A stretch of 64,000 bases of DNA from Sphingomonas_E sp042693015 (GCF_042693015.1 NZ_CP170544.1:3100001-3164000); one strand, 5' to 3'; positions 50,859-60,353 are shown, counted from the stretch's first letter. Notes: generated by a model not told the origin, from the sequence alone. Translations and numbers: made by a program.

Positions 50859-52103
50859 ATGGGGCCACTAGACATTGCTATCGCTGGGTGCGGACCGGGG
50901 GGACTGGCCGTTGCACTGCTATTGAAGCGGGACGGGCACCGCGTGACGCTGTTCGAACGGTTCGAGGTACCACGACCGATCGGATCGGGCCTCATGATAC
51001 AGCCGACCGGCCTCGCCGTTCTGGAGCAATTGGGGCTCGATGACGTCGTGCTCCAAAGTGGGGCTCGCATCGATCGCCTGATCGGACAGGCAGGCGCCGC
51101 CGGGCCCGTCGTGCTGGACGTGAATTATGCTGCGCTCGGGCGCCCGACCGCTTTCGGCATAGGCATCCATCGCGCGAGTCTGTTCGCGCTGCTCCATGAT
51201 GCGGTGACGGCAGCCGGCGTTCCGATCGTGACGGGACGCACGGTCGCGGGCAGTGATGCGGACGGCGCGAAGCGATATCTGCGTTTCGCCGACGGTGACA
51301 TCGCCGGCCCCTTTGATCTGGTTGTCGATGCGCTCGGAACCCGCACTCCACTCGCACCGCCAACGGGCCACGCGCTGACCTATGGCGCGCTGTGGGCCAG
51401 CCTTGACTGGCCCGACGGATCGAGATTCGACATGGCTGCGCTCGAACAGCGGTATCGGCGGGCGAGCACCATGGTCGGAGTTCTGCCAATCGGCACGCCG
51501 CCAAATGCCCCACGCCCGCAGGCCGCCTTCTTCTGGTCGCTGCGAGCCGACCAACTGGAGGCGTGGCGCGCTGGCGGACTGGACGCATGGAAAGCCGAAG
51601 TGCTGGCGCTCTGGCCCGCCTGCGCGCCATTGCTCGATCAGATCATCGATCCTGATCAGCTCACCTTTGCCCATTATGCGCATCGCACATTGCGGCAGGC
51701 TGCCGAACCGGCGCTCATTCACATTGGAGACGCCTGGCATTCGGCAAGTCCGCAGCTCGGCCAAGGCGCCAATATGGCGCTGCTCGACGCGTGGGCGCTC
51801 GCCAAGGGCCTCCGCGAAAGTGCGAGTGTGGCGGAAGGGCTTGACCACGCAGTCGCCCGGAGACGGCGACATATCCATCTCTATCAGTGGCTGACCGCCG
51901 TGTTTACGCCGGTCTATCAGTCCGACAGTCTGGTTCTACCTTTTATCCGCGACCGGCTCGTCGGGCCGCTGTCCAAGCTGTGGCCCGCGACCTGGATACA
52001 GGCAGCAATGGTGAGTGGACTGATCGGCAACCCGTTGCGACCGCTTGGTCTCGCCATGCCCTGCACCGAGCCAAGGACCGTGCCGCTGCGGGACGCCGCA
52101 TGA
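50859..52103 (+). CDS. FAD-dependent aromatic-type monooxygenase
   Basis: A 414-residue flavoprotein of the PHBH/UbiH class. FAD motif IAGCGPGGLAVALLLKRDGH is at the N-terminus, the DG-type NADPH/FAD motif is near residue 150 (DLVVDALGTRTPL), and the FAD-ribose motif GDAWHSASPQLGQGANMALLDAW near residue 290. The C-terminal 80 residues are hydrophobic and basic. No ribosome site directly precedes ATG 50859. It leads a three-gene operon with a DCC-family protein and a saccharopine-dehydrogenase-like protein, each overlapping the next. Confidence 0.87.
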   Translation: MGPLDIAIAGCGPGGLAVALLLKRDGHRVTLFERFEVPRPIGSGLMIQPTGLAVLEQLGLDDVVLQSGARIDRLIGQAGAAGPVVLDVNYAALGRPTAFGIGIHRASLFALLHDAVTAAGVPIVTGRTVAGSDADGAKRYLRFADGDIAGPFDLVVDALGTRTPLAPPTGHALTYGALWASLDWPDGSRFDMAALEQRYRRASTMVGVLPIGTPPNAPRPQAAFFWSLRADQLEAWRAGGLDAWKAEVLALWPACAPLLDQIIDPDQLTFAHYAHRTLRQAAEPALIHIGDAWHSASPQLGQGANMALLDAWALAKGLRESASVAEGLDHAVARRRRHIHLYQWLTAVFTPVYQSDSLVLPFIRDRLVGPLSKLWPATWIQAAMVSGLIGNPLRPLGLAMPCTEPRTVPLRDAA

Positions 52104-52531
52104 GCGAGGACATCGGCGACCGAGCTGCCGTTGCGACCGAGGGCCCGATCATCGTCTTTGACGCGCTGTGCGTGCTCTGTTCGGCCAACGCGCAATTCGT
52201 GCTGCGCCATGATCGTGCCGGACGCTTCCGGCTTGCATCGATGCAGGGTACGGTCGGCGCCGAGCTATATCGCCGGTTCGGCATCGATCCGGCCGACCCG
52301 GATACCTTGATCGTGGTCGATGGCGATCGCGCCCTTCGCGACAGCGATGCGGTTTTGGCAATCTGGACCGGACTTGGCTCGCCGTGGCGACTGCTCGGCC
52401 TGCTGCGGCTCGTGCCGCGCGGCCTGCGTGATCCCATCTATCGTTGGATCGCGCGCCATCGTTATCGGCTGTTCGGCAGGCGGGACACATGCTGGCTGCC
52501 GAACCCCGAACAGGCGTCACGACTGCTTTGA
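52100..52531 (+). CDS. DCC-family (DUF393) thiol-disulfide oxidoreductase-like protein
   Basis: A 143-residue protein. ATG 52100 overlaps the monooxygenase stop. The DCC family motif is present as VFDALCVLCSAN (D-x2-C-x2-C) near residue 20, followed by an RF-R-A-MQ block and the tail YRLFGRRDTCWLP. DCC proteins resemble thioredoxin-fold enzymes and are often found next to membrane or lipid-modifying genes; their reaction is unclear. It is tightly coupled in the operon. Confidence 0.87.
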   Translation: MSEDIGDRAAVATEGPIIVFDALCVLCSANAQFVLRHDRAGRFRLASMQGTVGAELYRRFGIDPADPDTLIVVDGDRALRDSDAVLAIWTGLGSPWRLLGLLRLVPRGLRDPIYRWIARHRYRLFGRRDTCWLPNPEQASRLL

Positions 52532-54183
52532 GCCATATTCTCGTCCTCGGCGGCTATGGCGGTTTCGGCGGGCGTATAGCCCGACGGCTGGCCGCCGCTG
52601 GACATGATGTGCTTGTGGCGGGGCGCAATCTCGCCAAGGCGCAAGCCTTCTGCATGGATCAATCGGGGCTGACGCCGATCGCGATCGATCGCGCGGCCAT
52701 CGCTGCCGCCTTGTCTGAACATCGGCCGGCTCTGCTCGTCGATGCTTCCGGCCCTTTTCAGCGGTTGGATCACACCGTGCCTGCCGCCTGCATCGCGGCC
52801 GGTGTCCATTATGTCGATATTGCCGATGCTCGCGAATTCGTCTGCGGAATTGCAGAGCTTGATGCGGCCGCAAAGGTTGCCGGTGTGACCGTCATCTCCG
52901 GCGCCTCCAGCGTCCCTGCCCTATCCGGCGCCGCAGTCCGCCAACTCGCAGCGGGCATGGAGGATGTACGGGCGGTCGAGATGGCCATCAGCGCGTCCAA
53001 TCGCGCCACAGCAGGACCAGCCGTCGCCGAAGCGATCCTCGCCCAGCTTGGCCAGCCATTTAAGCTTTGGCGCAGTCGACGCTGGACCCAGCGAAGAGGA
53101 TGGCAGGAACTGCGCCGCGAACATTTCGCCGTAGCCGGGGAGGCATCACTGGGCCATCGCCTGGTGGCGCTGGTCGATGTTCCTGACCATGGGCTGCTGC
53201 CGCAAAGGCTGCCGGGTCGGCCTGCCGTCACCTTCCGTGCCGGCACCGAGCTCGGATTTCAGACTTTCGCACTGTGGATCGCAAGCTGGCTGGTTCGATG
53301 GAAGTTGATATCGAGCCTTGCACCCTTGGCGGGATTATTGCGGCCGCTCCAACGGCTGACCGGGTGGATGGGGAGCGATCGCTCGGCGATGATCGTGCGA
53401 TTGTTCGGCATGACCGAAGGACAGCGCGTCGAACGCCGCTGGACGCTCATCGCCAGCCAAGGCGACGGGCCGGAAATTCCTGCCCTCTCGGTACCGCCAC
53501 TGGTTGCCCGCATCCTTGCCGGCCTTGAGCCGACCGGCGCCCGGAATGCTGGCCTGAGCCTAGATCTGGTGGATTATCAGCCGCAATTCGACGGACTCGC
53601 GATCCGCCATGGGGTGACCGAGCACATCCTCCCTCCCCCGCTTTACAGGCGGGTAATGGGCGCGCGTTTCGACCGGTTGCCACCCGCCGTCCGCGCGATG
53701 CACGAAGCGCTCCGCGACGGCGGAGCGCACGGCATTGCCGAAGTGACGGGACCGACGAACATTCTGGCCGCGACGATCGCATATATCGTCGGATTTCCCC
53801 GCGCCGGAACGCACGATCTCCACGTCGCGTTCGAGGAGAATGACGGCACGGAGACCTGGACGCGCTCGTTCAGCGGCAAGCGCTTCCACAGCCGGCTGAG
53901 CCAGAAGGGACAGTGGCTCGTCGAAAGCTTCGGCGTCTTCCGCTTCGGATTCGACCTGCCATCGGACGAACATGGACTGACGATGGTCATGCGCCGCTGG
54001 TGGATCGGCCCATTCCGTCTTCCATTGGCGCTGGCCCCGCGCTCGCGCGCGCGCGAATGGGAAGAGGATGGGCGTTTCCACTTCGATGTCCCGATCGCGC
54101 TGCCCTTTTTGGGCCGGATCGTACATTATCGGGGGCAACTGCATGGCGACGGCGGCAACCAAACAAGTGCAGCGCACGTTTGA
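52489..54183 (+). CDS. Saccharopine-dehydrogenase-like protein with C-terminal DUF4166
   Basis: A 564-residue protein if ATG 52489 (after GGCGGGA) is used; TTG 52528, which overlaps the DCC stop, is an equally plausible start. The N-terminal Rossmann domain (ILVLGGYGGFGGRIARRLAAAGH) is of the saccharopine dehydrogenase/SCCPDH type. The C-terminal 200 residues carry a DUF4166 domain (LYRRVMGARFDRLPPAVRAMH and later RFHSRLSQKG, HFDVPIALP). Such fusions are known in proteobacteria, with unknown substrate. With a flavin monooxygenase and DCC protein it may modify a lipid or secondary metabolite. Confidence 0.85.
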   Translation: MLAAEPRTGVTTALSHILVLGGYGGFGGRIARRLAAAGHDVLVAGRNLAKAQAFCMDQSGLTPIAIDRAAIAAALSEHRPALLVDASGPFQRLDHTVPAACIAAGVHYVDIADAREFVCGIAELDAAAKVAGVTVISGASSVPALSGAAVRQLAAGMEDVRAVEMAISASNRATAGPAVAEAILAQLGQPFKLWRSRRWTQRRGWQELRREHFAVAGEASLGHRLVALVDVPDHGLLPQRLPGRPAVTFRAGTELGFQTFALWIASWLVRWKLISSLAPLAGLLRPLQRLTGWMGSDRSAMIVRLFGMTEGQRVERRWTLIASQGDGPEIPALSVPPLVARILAGLEPTGARNAGLSLDLVDYQPQFDGLAIRHGVTEHILPPPLYRRVMGARFDRLPPAVRAMHEALRDGGAHGIAEVTGPTNILAATIAYIVGFPRAGTHDLHVAFEENDGTETWTRSFSGKRFHSRLSQKGQWLVESFGVFRFGFDLPSDEHGLTMVMRRWWIGPFRLPLALAPRSRAREWEEDGRFHFDVPIALPFLGRIVHYRGQLHGDGGNQTSAAHV

Positions 54184-54378
54184 TACCGTCGACGATCGAA
54201 GTCGTCCGGAACCAAGGTGACCCCAATTTTCAAGCCGAGCCATCTATGACATGGTTCTGAAGCGCCTCTCGCTCTTCCAACTACGCGTCAAGGCACATCC
54301 TGATGACGGTACAATCGACACAGGATCGCGTTTCCATCACCGCAGGCAAGAAGATCACGACGGACATGGGGGCAGATC

Positions 54379-55014
54379 ATGCAGAACGCGGAAGATCTCG
54401 AGCTCACACGCCGGACGATGCTCGTGGGTAGCGCCGCGTCGGTCGCGGCAACGGCAGCGCCGCCATCGGCTGCCGCCGAGATACCTGCCCGCAGTGCATC
54501 AACGATGGTCAAAGCCGCTTTCGAAGTGAATGGACAAAGGCGCGAACTCGAGCTCGACACGCGGACGACTTTGCTCGACGCGCTGCGCGAGCATCTCCGC
54601 CTTACCGGCACCAAGAAGGGATGCGATCATGGCCAGTGCGGCGCGTGCACGGTGATCGTCGACGGACGCAGGATCAACTCGTGCCTCACGCTCGCGGTCA
54701 TGCACGAGGGCAGCCGGATTACCACCATCGAGGGCCTCGGCACGCCCGAAAAGCTGCATCCGATGCAGGCGGCCTTCATCAAGCATGACGGCTATCAGTG
54801 CGGCTATTGCACGCCGGGGCAGATCTGCTCGGCAGTTGCCGTGCTCGAAGAAATCCGGGCCGGCATTCCGAGCCATGTCACGAACGATCTCGAGGCGCGC
54901 CCCAAGATCACCAATGTGGAGCTGCGCGAGCGGATGAGCGGCAACATCTGCCGCTGCGGCGCTTATTCGAATATCGCCGAGGCCATGGCCGAAGTCGCGG
55001 GGATCAAGGCATGA
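54379..55014 (+). CDS. paoA: PaoA-type [2Fe-2S] subunit of periplasmic aldehyde oxidoreductase
   Basis: A 211-residue iron-sulfur subunit of the xanthine dehydrogenase family. The N-terminus is a twin-arginine signal (ELTRRTMLVGSAASVAATAA), as in PaoA (YagT), so the complex is exported. Cluster ligands lie in GCDHGQCGACTV with distal Cys (SCL) and in QCGYCTPGQICSA and GNICRCGAYSNI. The gene overlaps paoB by 4 bp. The enzyme oxidises aromatic aldehydes in the periplasm, protecting against them. Confidence 0.92.
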   Translation: MQNAEDLELTRRTMLVGSAASVAATAAPPSAAAEIPARSASTMVKAAFEVNGQRRELELDTRTTLLDALREHLRLTGTKKGCDHGQCGACTVIVDGRRINSCLTLAVMHEGSRITTIEGLGTPEKLHPMQAAFIKHDGYQCGYCTPGQICSAVAVLEEIRAGIPSHVTNDLEARPKITNVELRERMSGNICRCGAYSNIAEAMAEVAGIKA

Positions 55015-55961
55015 AACCCTTCACTTATGAGCGCGCCGGATCTCCGGCCGAGGCTGCCTCCGCGGCCGCCCGCGTGCAGGGCGCCCGCTTCATCGCCGGG
55101 GGCACCAATCTGCTCGATCTGATGAAGCTGCAGATCGAGACGCCGATGCACCTGATCGACGTCAACGGTGTCGGGCTCGATCGCATCGAGGCGACGAGGG
55201 ACGGCGGCCTGCGCATCGGCGCCTTGGTGCGCAACACCGATCTCGCTGCCGACAAGCGGGTGCGGCGGGACTATGCGGTCCTCAGCCGCGCCCTGTTGGC
55301 CGGTGCCTCGGGCCAGCTTCGCAACCGGGCGACCACCGCCGGCAACCTGCTCCAGCGTACCCGCTGCCCGTATTTCTACGACACCAATCAGCCCTGCAAC
55401 AAACGCCAGCCAGGCAGCGGTTGCGGGGCGATCGGCGGATATAGTCGGCAGCTCGGCGTGATCGGCGTGAGCGATGCCTGCATCGCGACGAACCCGAGCG
55501 ACATGGCGGTGGCAATGCGGCTGCTCGATGCGACGGTGGAGACGGTCAAGCCCGGCGGCGAGACGCGCGCGATTCCGATCGCCGACTTCCATCGCCTGCC
55601 TGGCGACACCCCGCATATCGAAACCGCGCTCGAGCCGGCCGAGCTGATCACTGCGGTCACGTTGCCAAAGCCGCTCGGCGGTCGCCATGTCTACAAGAAG
55701 GTCCGGGATCGAGCCTCTTACGCCTTCGCTTTGGTGTCGGTCGCAGCCGTGGTCCAGCGTGACGGCAGTGGCCGTATCGCTGTGGGTGGCGTCGCCCACA
55801 AGCCGTGGCGGGTCGAGGCGGCGGAAGCCGATCTGCCGCGCGGAGCGAAGCCGGTTGCGGCCCGCCTCCTCGCGGGTGCCACGCCCACCCACGACAACGC
55901 CTTCAAGCTGCCGCTGACCGAGCGCACGATCGCCGCGGTCCTCTCCGAAGCGAAGGGCTGA
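55011..55961 (+). CDS. paoB: PaoB-type FAD subunit with extra iron-sulfur insertion
   Basis: A 316-residue FAD-binding subunit. ATG 55011 overlaps paoA. The FAD motifs FIAGGTNLLDLMK (near residue 29) and LLAGASGQLRNRATTAGNLLQ are present. Unlike most members it has the Cys insertion TRCPYFYDTNQPCNKRQPGSGC, which in E. coli PaoB binds an extra [4Fe-4S] cluster. It is followed 3 bp later by the molybdopterin subunit gene. Confidence 0.92.
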   Translation: MKPFTYERAGSPAEAASAAARVQGARFIAGGTNLLDLMKLQIETPMHLIDVNGVGLDRIEATRDGGLRIGALVRNTDLAADKRVRRDYAVLSRALLAGASGQLRNRATTAGNLLQRTRCPYFYDTNQPCNKRQPGSGCGAIGGYSRQLGVIGVSDACIATNPSDMAVAMRLLDATVETVKPGGETRAIPIADFHRLPGDTPHIETALEPAELITAVTLPKPLGGRHVYKKVRDRASYAFALVSVAAVVQRDGSGRIAVGGVAHKPWRVEAAEADLPRGAKPVAARLLAGATPTHDNAFKLPLTERTIAAVLSEAKG

Positions 55962-55964
55962 GCC

Positions 55965-58154
55965 ATGAAGTTCGTCACGCCCGCGGGCCCCAACCCCCTC
56001 GATCGCGGCAAGGTGCTGGGCAAGCCCACCGATCGCATCGACGGCGCGCTCAAGACGACCGGCATGGCGCCTTATGCCTATGAGCGTCATGATGTCGTGC
56101 CGAACCAGGCCTATGGCTATGTCGTCGGATCGGCGATCGCCAAGGGCCGGATCGCCTCGATCGACCTCAGCGAGGCGAAAGGAGCGCCCGGCGTGCTCGC
56201 GGTGGTCAGCGCGGACACCGCCGGCCCGCTTGGCAAGGGCAGGATGAACACGGCAAAGCTGCTCGCCGGGCCCGAGGTGGAGCATTATCACCAGGCCGTG
56301 GCCGTGGTCGTGGCCGAGACCTTCGAACAGGCCCGCGCCGCGGCCAATCTCGTGCGCGTCCGCTATACGCGGGGCAAGGGCGCGTTCGATCTCGCCGCGG
56401 CGAAGGATTCCGCGACGCTGCCCGAAGGTGAGAAGGATTCGCTGATCGGCGATTTCGATGGCGCCTTCGCCGCCGCGCCAATCAAGCTGGACGCCGAATA
56501 TACGACACCCGACGAAAGCCACGCGATGATGGAGCCCCACGCCACCATCGCCGCGTGGCAGGGCGACAAGCTGACGCTCTGGACATCGAACCAGATGATC
56601 AATTGGGGCAGAGGTGACGTCGCCAAAAATCTCGGCATCGCCAAGGAACAGGTGCGTTTGGACTCCCCCTATATCGGCGGCGGCTTCGGCGGAAAGCTGT
56701 TCGTCCGCGCCGATGCCGTGCTGGCGGCGCTTGGCGCCAGGGCGGCGGGCCGACCGGTCAAGGTCGCGCTCACCCGGCCGATGATGGCGAACAACACGAC
56801 GCATCGTCCGGCCACCATCCAGCGCATTCGCATCGGCGCGACGCAGGACGGCAAGATCAGCGCGATCGCCCATGAAAGCTGGTCGGGCGATCTGCCGGGC
56901 GGCGGCCCAGAAACGGCGGTGCAACAGACACGCTTGCTCTATGCCGGCGCTAACCGGATGACGAAGCTCAGGCTCGCCGTGCTCGATCTGCCCGAGGCCA
57001 ACGCCATGCGCGCGCCCGGCGAGGCGCCGGGCCTCATGGCACTCGAGGTCGCCATCGACGAAATGGCCGAGAAGCTGGGCATGGACCCGGTTGAGTTCCG
57101 CATCCTCAACGACACGCAGGTCGATCCGGAGGCACCCGATCGCCCCTTCTCCCAGCGCCAGCTCATCGAATGCCTGCGCCAGGGTGCGCAGCGCTTCGGC
57201 TGGAACCGGCGCAATCCGAAGCCGGGCACTGTGCAGGATGGCCGCTGGCTGGTCGGCATGGGTGTCGCCGCGGGTTTCCGCAACAATCTGCTTACCAAAT
57301 CCGCCGCGCGCGTCCGGCTGGAACGTGATGGCCGCGTCACCGTCGAAACCGACATGACCGACATCGGCACGGGCAGCTATACGATCATCGCGCAGACCGC
57401 AGCGGAGATGATGGGCGTCGATCTCGATCAGGTGGTGGTGAAACTCGGCGATTCAGACTTCCCCGTCTCGGCCGGATCGGGCGGCCAATGGGGCGCAAAC
57501 AACTCGACGGCCGGCGTCTATGCGGCTTGCGTCAAGCTGCGCGAGGCGATCGCGCAAAAGCTCGGCTTCAATGCCGATGCGGACTTTGCCGACGGCCACG
57601 TCGGCAGCGGCAATCGTTCGATGAAGCTTACCGACGCCGTGAAGGACGGGCCGATCTCGGCCGAAGACCTCATCGAATATGGCGACCTCCACAAGAAGTA
57701 TCAGCAATCGACCTTCGCCGGCCATTTCGTGGAGGTGGGGGTCGACCGCTTCACCGGTGAGACCCGCGTGCGACGCATGCTCGCGGTATGCGCGGCCGGC
57801 CGCATCCTCAATCCGAAGGCCGCGCGCAGCCAGGTGATCGGGGCGATGACGATGGGCGTCGGCGCCGCGCTGATGGAGGAACTCGCCGTCGACAAGCGCT
57901 TCGGCTTCTTCGTCAATCACGACCTTGCCAGCTATGAGGTGCCTGTCCATGCCGATATCCCGCATCAGGAGGTGATTTTCCTCGACGAGGTCGATCCCAT
58001 CTCCTCGCCGATGAAGGCGAAGGGCGTCGGCGAACTCGGCATATGCGGCGTAGGCGCGGCGGTTGCCAATGCGATCCATAACGCTACCGGTGTCCGCGTG
58101 AGGGATTATCCGATCACACTCGACAAGCTTATCGCAGGACTGCCGGCCATATAA
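55965..58154 (+). CDS. paoC: PaoC-type molybdopterin-binding catalytic subunit
   Basis: A 729-residue large subunit of an aldehyde oxidoreductase. GGGFGGKLF near residue 240 and AMRAPGEAPG near 350 are Moco-contact regions, and the catalytic Glu is in KGVGELGICGVGAAVANAI near residue 690. Length equals E. coli PaoC (YagR). It forms the PaoABC heterotrimer with the two upstream subunits. A PaoD/XdhC-like maturation factor, normally needed, is not in this window downstream. Confidence 0.93.
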   Translation: MKFVTPAGPNPLDRGKVLGKPTDRIDGALKTTGMAPYAYERHDVVPNQAYGYVVGSAIAKGRIASIDLSEAKGAPGVLAVVSADTAGPLGKGRMNTAKLLAGPEVEHYHQAVAVVVAETFEQARAAANLVRVRYTRGKGAFDLAAAKDSATLPEGEKDSLIGDFDGAFAAAPIKLDAEYTTPDESHAMMEPHATIAAWQGDKLTLWTSNQMINWGRGDVAKNLGIAKEQVRLDSPYIGGGFGGKLFVRADAVLAALGARAAGRPVKVALTRPMMANNTTHRPATIQRIRIGATQDGKISAIAHESWSGDLPGGGPETAVQQTRLLYAGANRMTKLRLAVLDLPEANAMRAPGEAPGLMALEVAIDEMAEKLGMDPVEFRILNDTQVDPEAPDRPFSQRQLIECLRQGAQRFGWNRRNPKPGTVQDGRWLVGMGVAAGFRNNLLTKSAARVRLERDGRVTVETDMTDIGTGSYTIIAQTAAEMMGVDLDQVVVKLGDSDFPVSAGSGGQWGANNSTAGVYAACVKLREAIAQKLGFNADADFADGHVGSGNRSMKLTDAVKDGPISAEDLIEYGDLHKKYQQSTFAGHFVEVGVDRFTGETRVRRMLAVCAAGRILNPKAARSQVIGAMTMGVGAALMEELAVDKRFGFFVNHDLASYEVPVHADIPHQEVIFLDEVDPISSPMKAKGVGELGICGVGAAVANAIHNATGVRVRDYPITLDKLIAGLPAI

Positions 58155-58269
58155 TATTGGCGGCGCAGCGCGCATGAAACTTGGCGAGGCGACCGCCGCC
58201 GTCTGCGGCACTGGACAGGCCCGACGTCTTTGATACGTTCCGCCATTCATCGTCTTGAGGGGGCTATTC

Positions 58270-59928
58270 TTGAAACTTCGTTCCGCTTTGGCGGCCACGC
58301 TGCCGCTCGCCATTCTCGCATCGCCGCTTTCTGCGCAGACCCAGCCGACCGATCCCGCCTTCACCGCCGAAGGGGTTCGCTCGATCGTGCGTTTCCTGTC
58401 GGACGATCTGCTGGAAGGCCGCGATACCGGAAGCCGCGGCCATGAAATCGCCGCCCGCTACGTCGCCAGCCGGTTCGAGGAATACGGCCTGAAGCCGGCC
58501 GGAGACAATGGCACCTGGTATCAGCGCGTCACCCTGCAACAGACCAGCCCCACCGAGACGCCCGGCACCGTCACTGTCACCGGCCCGGCGGGCCAAAAGG
58601 CGTGGAAGCATGGCAGCGATGTCCTGATCGGCCTCAGTGCCAGCGAAAGCCATCTGGATATTTCCGCGCCGCTGGTCTTCGTGGGCTACGGGATCGAGGA
58701 CAAGAAGCTCGGTATCAACGATTATGCGGGGCTGGACGTGCGCGGCAAGATCGTCGTCGCGCTGCGTGGCTTTCCCAAGGGCATGCCCAGCGAAGAGGGT
58801 GCCCATGTCAGCACCACCAAGCGCGAAGCCGCCCAGGCGCATGGCGCCATAGGCATGGTTTCGGTCGGCACGCTCTTGTCGATGAAGACCGTGCCGTGGG
58901 CGAAGATGGTGCACTTCTCCGACGAACCCGAATTCACCTGGGTCAGCCCCGAAGGCCAGCCCTTCAACGAGGCGCCGGCTATCCGCGCAAGGGCCGGGCT
59001 GAACGATCCGGCGGCCGAAGCGGTGTTCGCTGGCGCCCCCAAAACACTGGCCGCCATCCGTGCGGAGGCCGACAAGGCAGGCGGTCGGCCGAAAGGTTTC
59101 GCGCTGAAATCCACCATCCGCATCCAGAATGATAGCACCACCAGGCGGGTCACCAGCCCCAATGTCGTTGCCGTTCTGCCCGGATCCGATGCGAAGCTGG
59201 CGGCCGAATATGTCGTGCTGTCCGCCCATCTCGACCATATAGGCATCAGCCCGGCCAAGCCCGGCGACAAACCCGACAGCGATCGCATCAACAATGGTGC
59301 GCTGGATAATGCCGCCGGCATCGCCACCATGCTGGAAGTGGCCCGCGCGGCGGCCGCGTTGCCGGTGAAGCCGCGTCGCTCGATCATCTTCTTGGCCTCC
59401 ACCGGCGAGGAGAAGGGCCTGATCGGCGCCGATTATTATGCGCGCCATCCCAGCGTGCCGATCCGTTCGATCGTCGGCAATGTCGATCTGGATATGCCGC
59501 TGCTGCTCTATCCTTTCACCGACGTCACCGCTTTCGGTGCGGATCATTCGTCACTGGGGCCGATCGTGGCCGGCGCGGTGGCGCCGATGGGCATCAAGCT
59601 TTCGCCTGATCCCATGCCCCAGGAAAGCATCTTCGTCCGTTCCGACCATTATATGTTCGTGAAGCAGGGCGTGCCGGCGGTGTTCCTGGCGACCGGTTTT
59701 GCCAATGGCGGCGAAAAGGCGTGGGGCGAGTTCCTCGGCGGCAATTACCACCACCCCGGCGACGACATGACCCAGAAGATCGACTGGACCGCGGGCGCGC
59801 GTTTCGCCGAAGCAAACTACCGCATCATGCGCGCCATGGCTGACGCCGACGCACAACCGCTCTGGTACGCGAAGGACTTTTTCGGCGACACATTCGCCCC
59901 CACCAGCCCCCGCGCGCCCAAGCGCTGA
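58270..59928 (+). CDS. Secreted M28-family zinc peptidase with PA insertion
   Basis: A 552-residue exported peptidase. TTG 58270 after GAGGGG gives a good signal peptide (MKLRSALAATLPLAILASPLSA); another TTG at 58255 would include the ribosome site. A PA-like insertion occupies residues about 120-250. The dizinc M28 catalytic pattern follows: H in SAHLDHIG, D in DNAAG, E-E in STGEEKGLIGADYY, D in NVDLDM, and a late H in NYHHPGDD. It is an aminopeptidase-like enzyme with unknown substrate. Confidence 0.9.
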   Translation: MKLRSALAATLPLAILASPLSAQTQPTDPAFTAEGVRSIVRFLSDDLLEGRDTGSRGHEIAARYVASRFEEYGLKPAGDNGTWYQRVTLQQTSPTETPGTVTVTGPAGQKAWKHGSDVLIGLSASESHLDISAPLVFVGYGIEDKKLGINDYAGLDVRGKIVVALRGFPKGMPSEEGAHVSTTKREAAQAHGAIGMVSVGTLLSMKTVPWAKMVHFSDEPEFTWVSPEGQPFNEAPAIRARAGLNDPAAEAVFAGAPKTLAAIRAEADKAGGRPKGFALKSTIRIQNDSTTRRVTSPNVVAVLPGSDAKLAAEYVVLSAHLDHIGISPAKPGDKPDSDRINNGALDNAAGIATMLEVARAAAALPVKPRRSIIFLASTGEEKGLIGADYYARHPSVPIRSIVGNVDLDMPLLLYPFTDVTAFGADHSSLGPIVAGAVAPMGIKLSPDPMPQESIFVRSDHYMFVKQGVPAVFLATGFANGGEKAWGEFLGGNYHHPGDDMTQKIDWTAGARFAEANYRIMRAMADADAQPLWYAKDFFGDTFAPTSPRAPKR

Positions 59929-59935
59929 ACCTGCC

Positions 59936-59961
59936 GGGCCGGCAGGCTAATCTGCCGGCCC
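59936..59961 (+). terminator. Hairpin after the M28 peptidase gene
   Basis: GGGCCGGCAG and CTGCCGGCCC form a perfect 10-bp stem around GCTAAT, 8 bp after the peptidase stop. No T-run follows, so Rho-independent function is uncertain. Confidence 0.45.
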
Positions 59962-60120
59962 GCCGACTTGTCGGAGTAGCGTTGCGGACCGCGGTTCGTC
60001 CGCGTCGCGCTGATTGCAGGGCACCCGGCAGCATCAGCGATTGGAAACCGCTGAAATGACGACCGGCTCCATGACCTTCCCTGCCTCGACTGCATAATCG
60101 CGCCTGAAGCTGGGCCGTTC

Positions 60121-60222
60121 GACGGTGCCGGTCGGAAGATGCACGACCGATCCTGGTTCGACAGTGTCGGCCGCAGCTTTTACCTGCAGCTCACCTACAA
60201 ACTCGGAGAAAGCCCTCTCTAA
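60121..60222 (+). pseudogene. 3' remnant of a TonB-dependent receptor gene
   Basis: An in-frame stretch encodes the pattern typical of a sphingomonad TonB receptor C-terminus: RKMHDRSWFDSVGRSFYL followed by QLTYKL, then GESPL and a TAA at 60220-60222. In intact receptors this block forms the last two barrel strands. Upstream the frame soon meets a stop (near 60053) and no receptor sequence is seen, so only about 30 codons survive. It points to deletion of a receptor gene between the peptidase and P450 genes. Confidence 0.55.
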
Positions 60223-60353
60223 CTGGAGCGACGCCAGATTTCCCCTTCCCTCGACGCCGGGAGGGGAAATTTAAGGGCGATGACCACCGACCTCCGTACA
60301 GTTGTCGCTCGACTCTGACGTCCCAATCATAAATATTTGGGCGGGGCGATGGG

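Larger units (their letters stand above)
59929..60353. other. Intergenic region with hairpin and gene remnant
   Basis: 425 bp between the M28 peptidase and P450 genes. It contains a perfect hairpin at 59936-59961 and, from 60121, the 3' remnant of a TonB-dependent receptor gene. A second open frame on the minus strand (60034 to about 60275) lacks a usual start and is probably antisense noise. Confidence 0.5.

Noticed and set aside
54963..56924. 653-codon minus-strand frame opposite paoBC
   Set aside because: Antisense to coupled paoB/paoC with all cofactor motifs; composition typical of shadow frames.
60034..60275. Minus-strand open frame opposite the TonB receptor remnant
   Set aside because: It looks protein-like but has no ATG, GTG or TTG at its N-terminus, and its third-position GC is lower than that of the plus-strand receptor tail frame.
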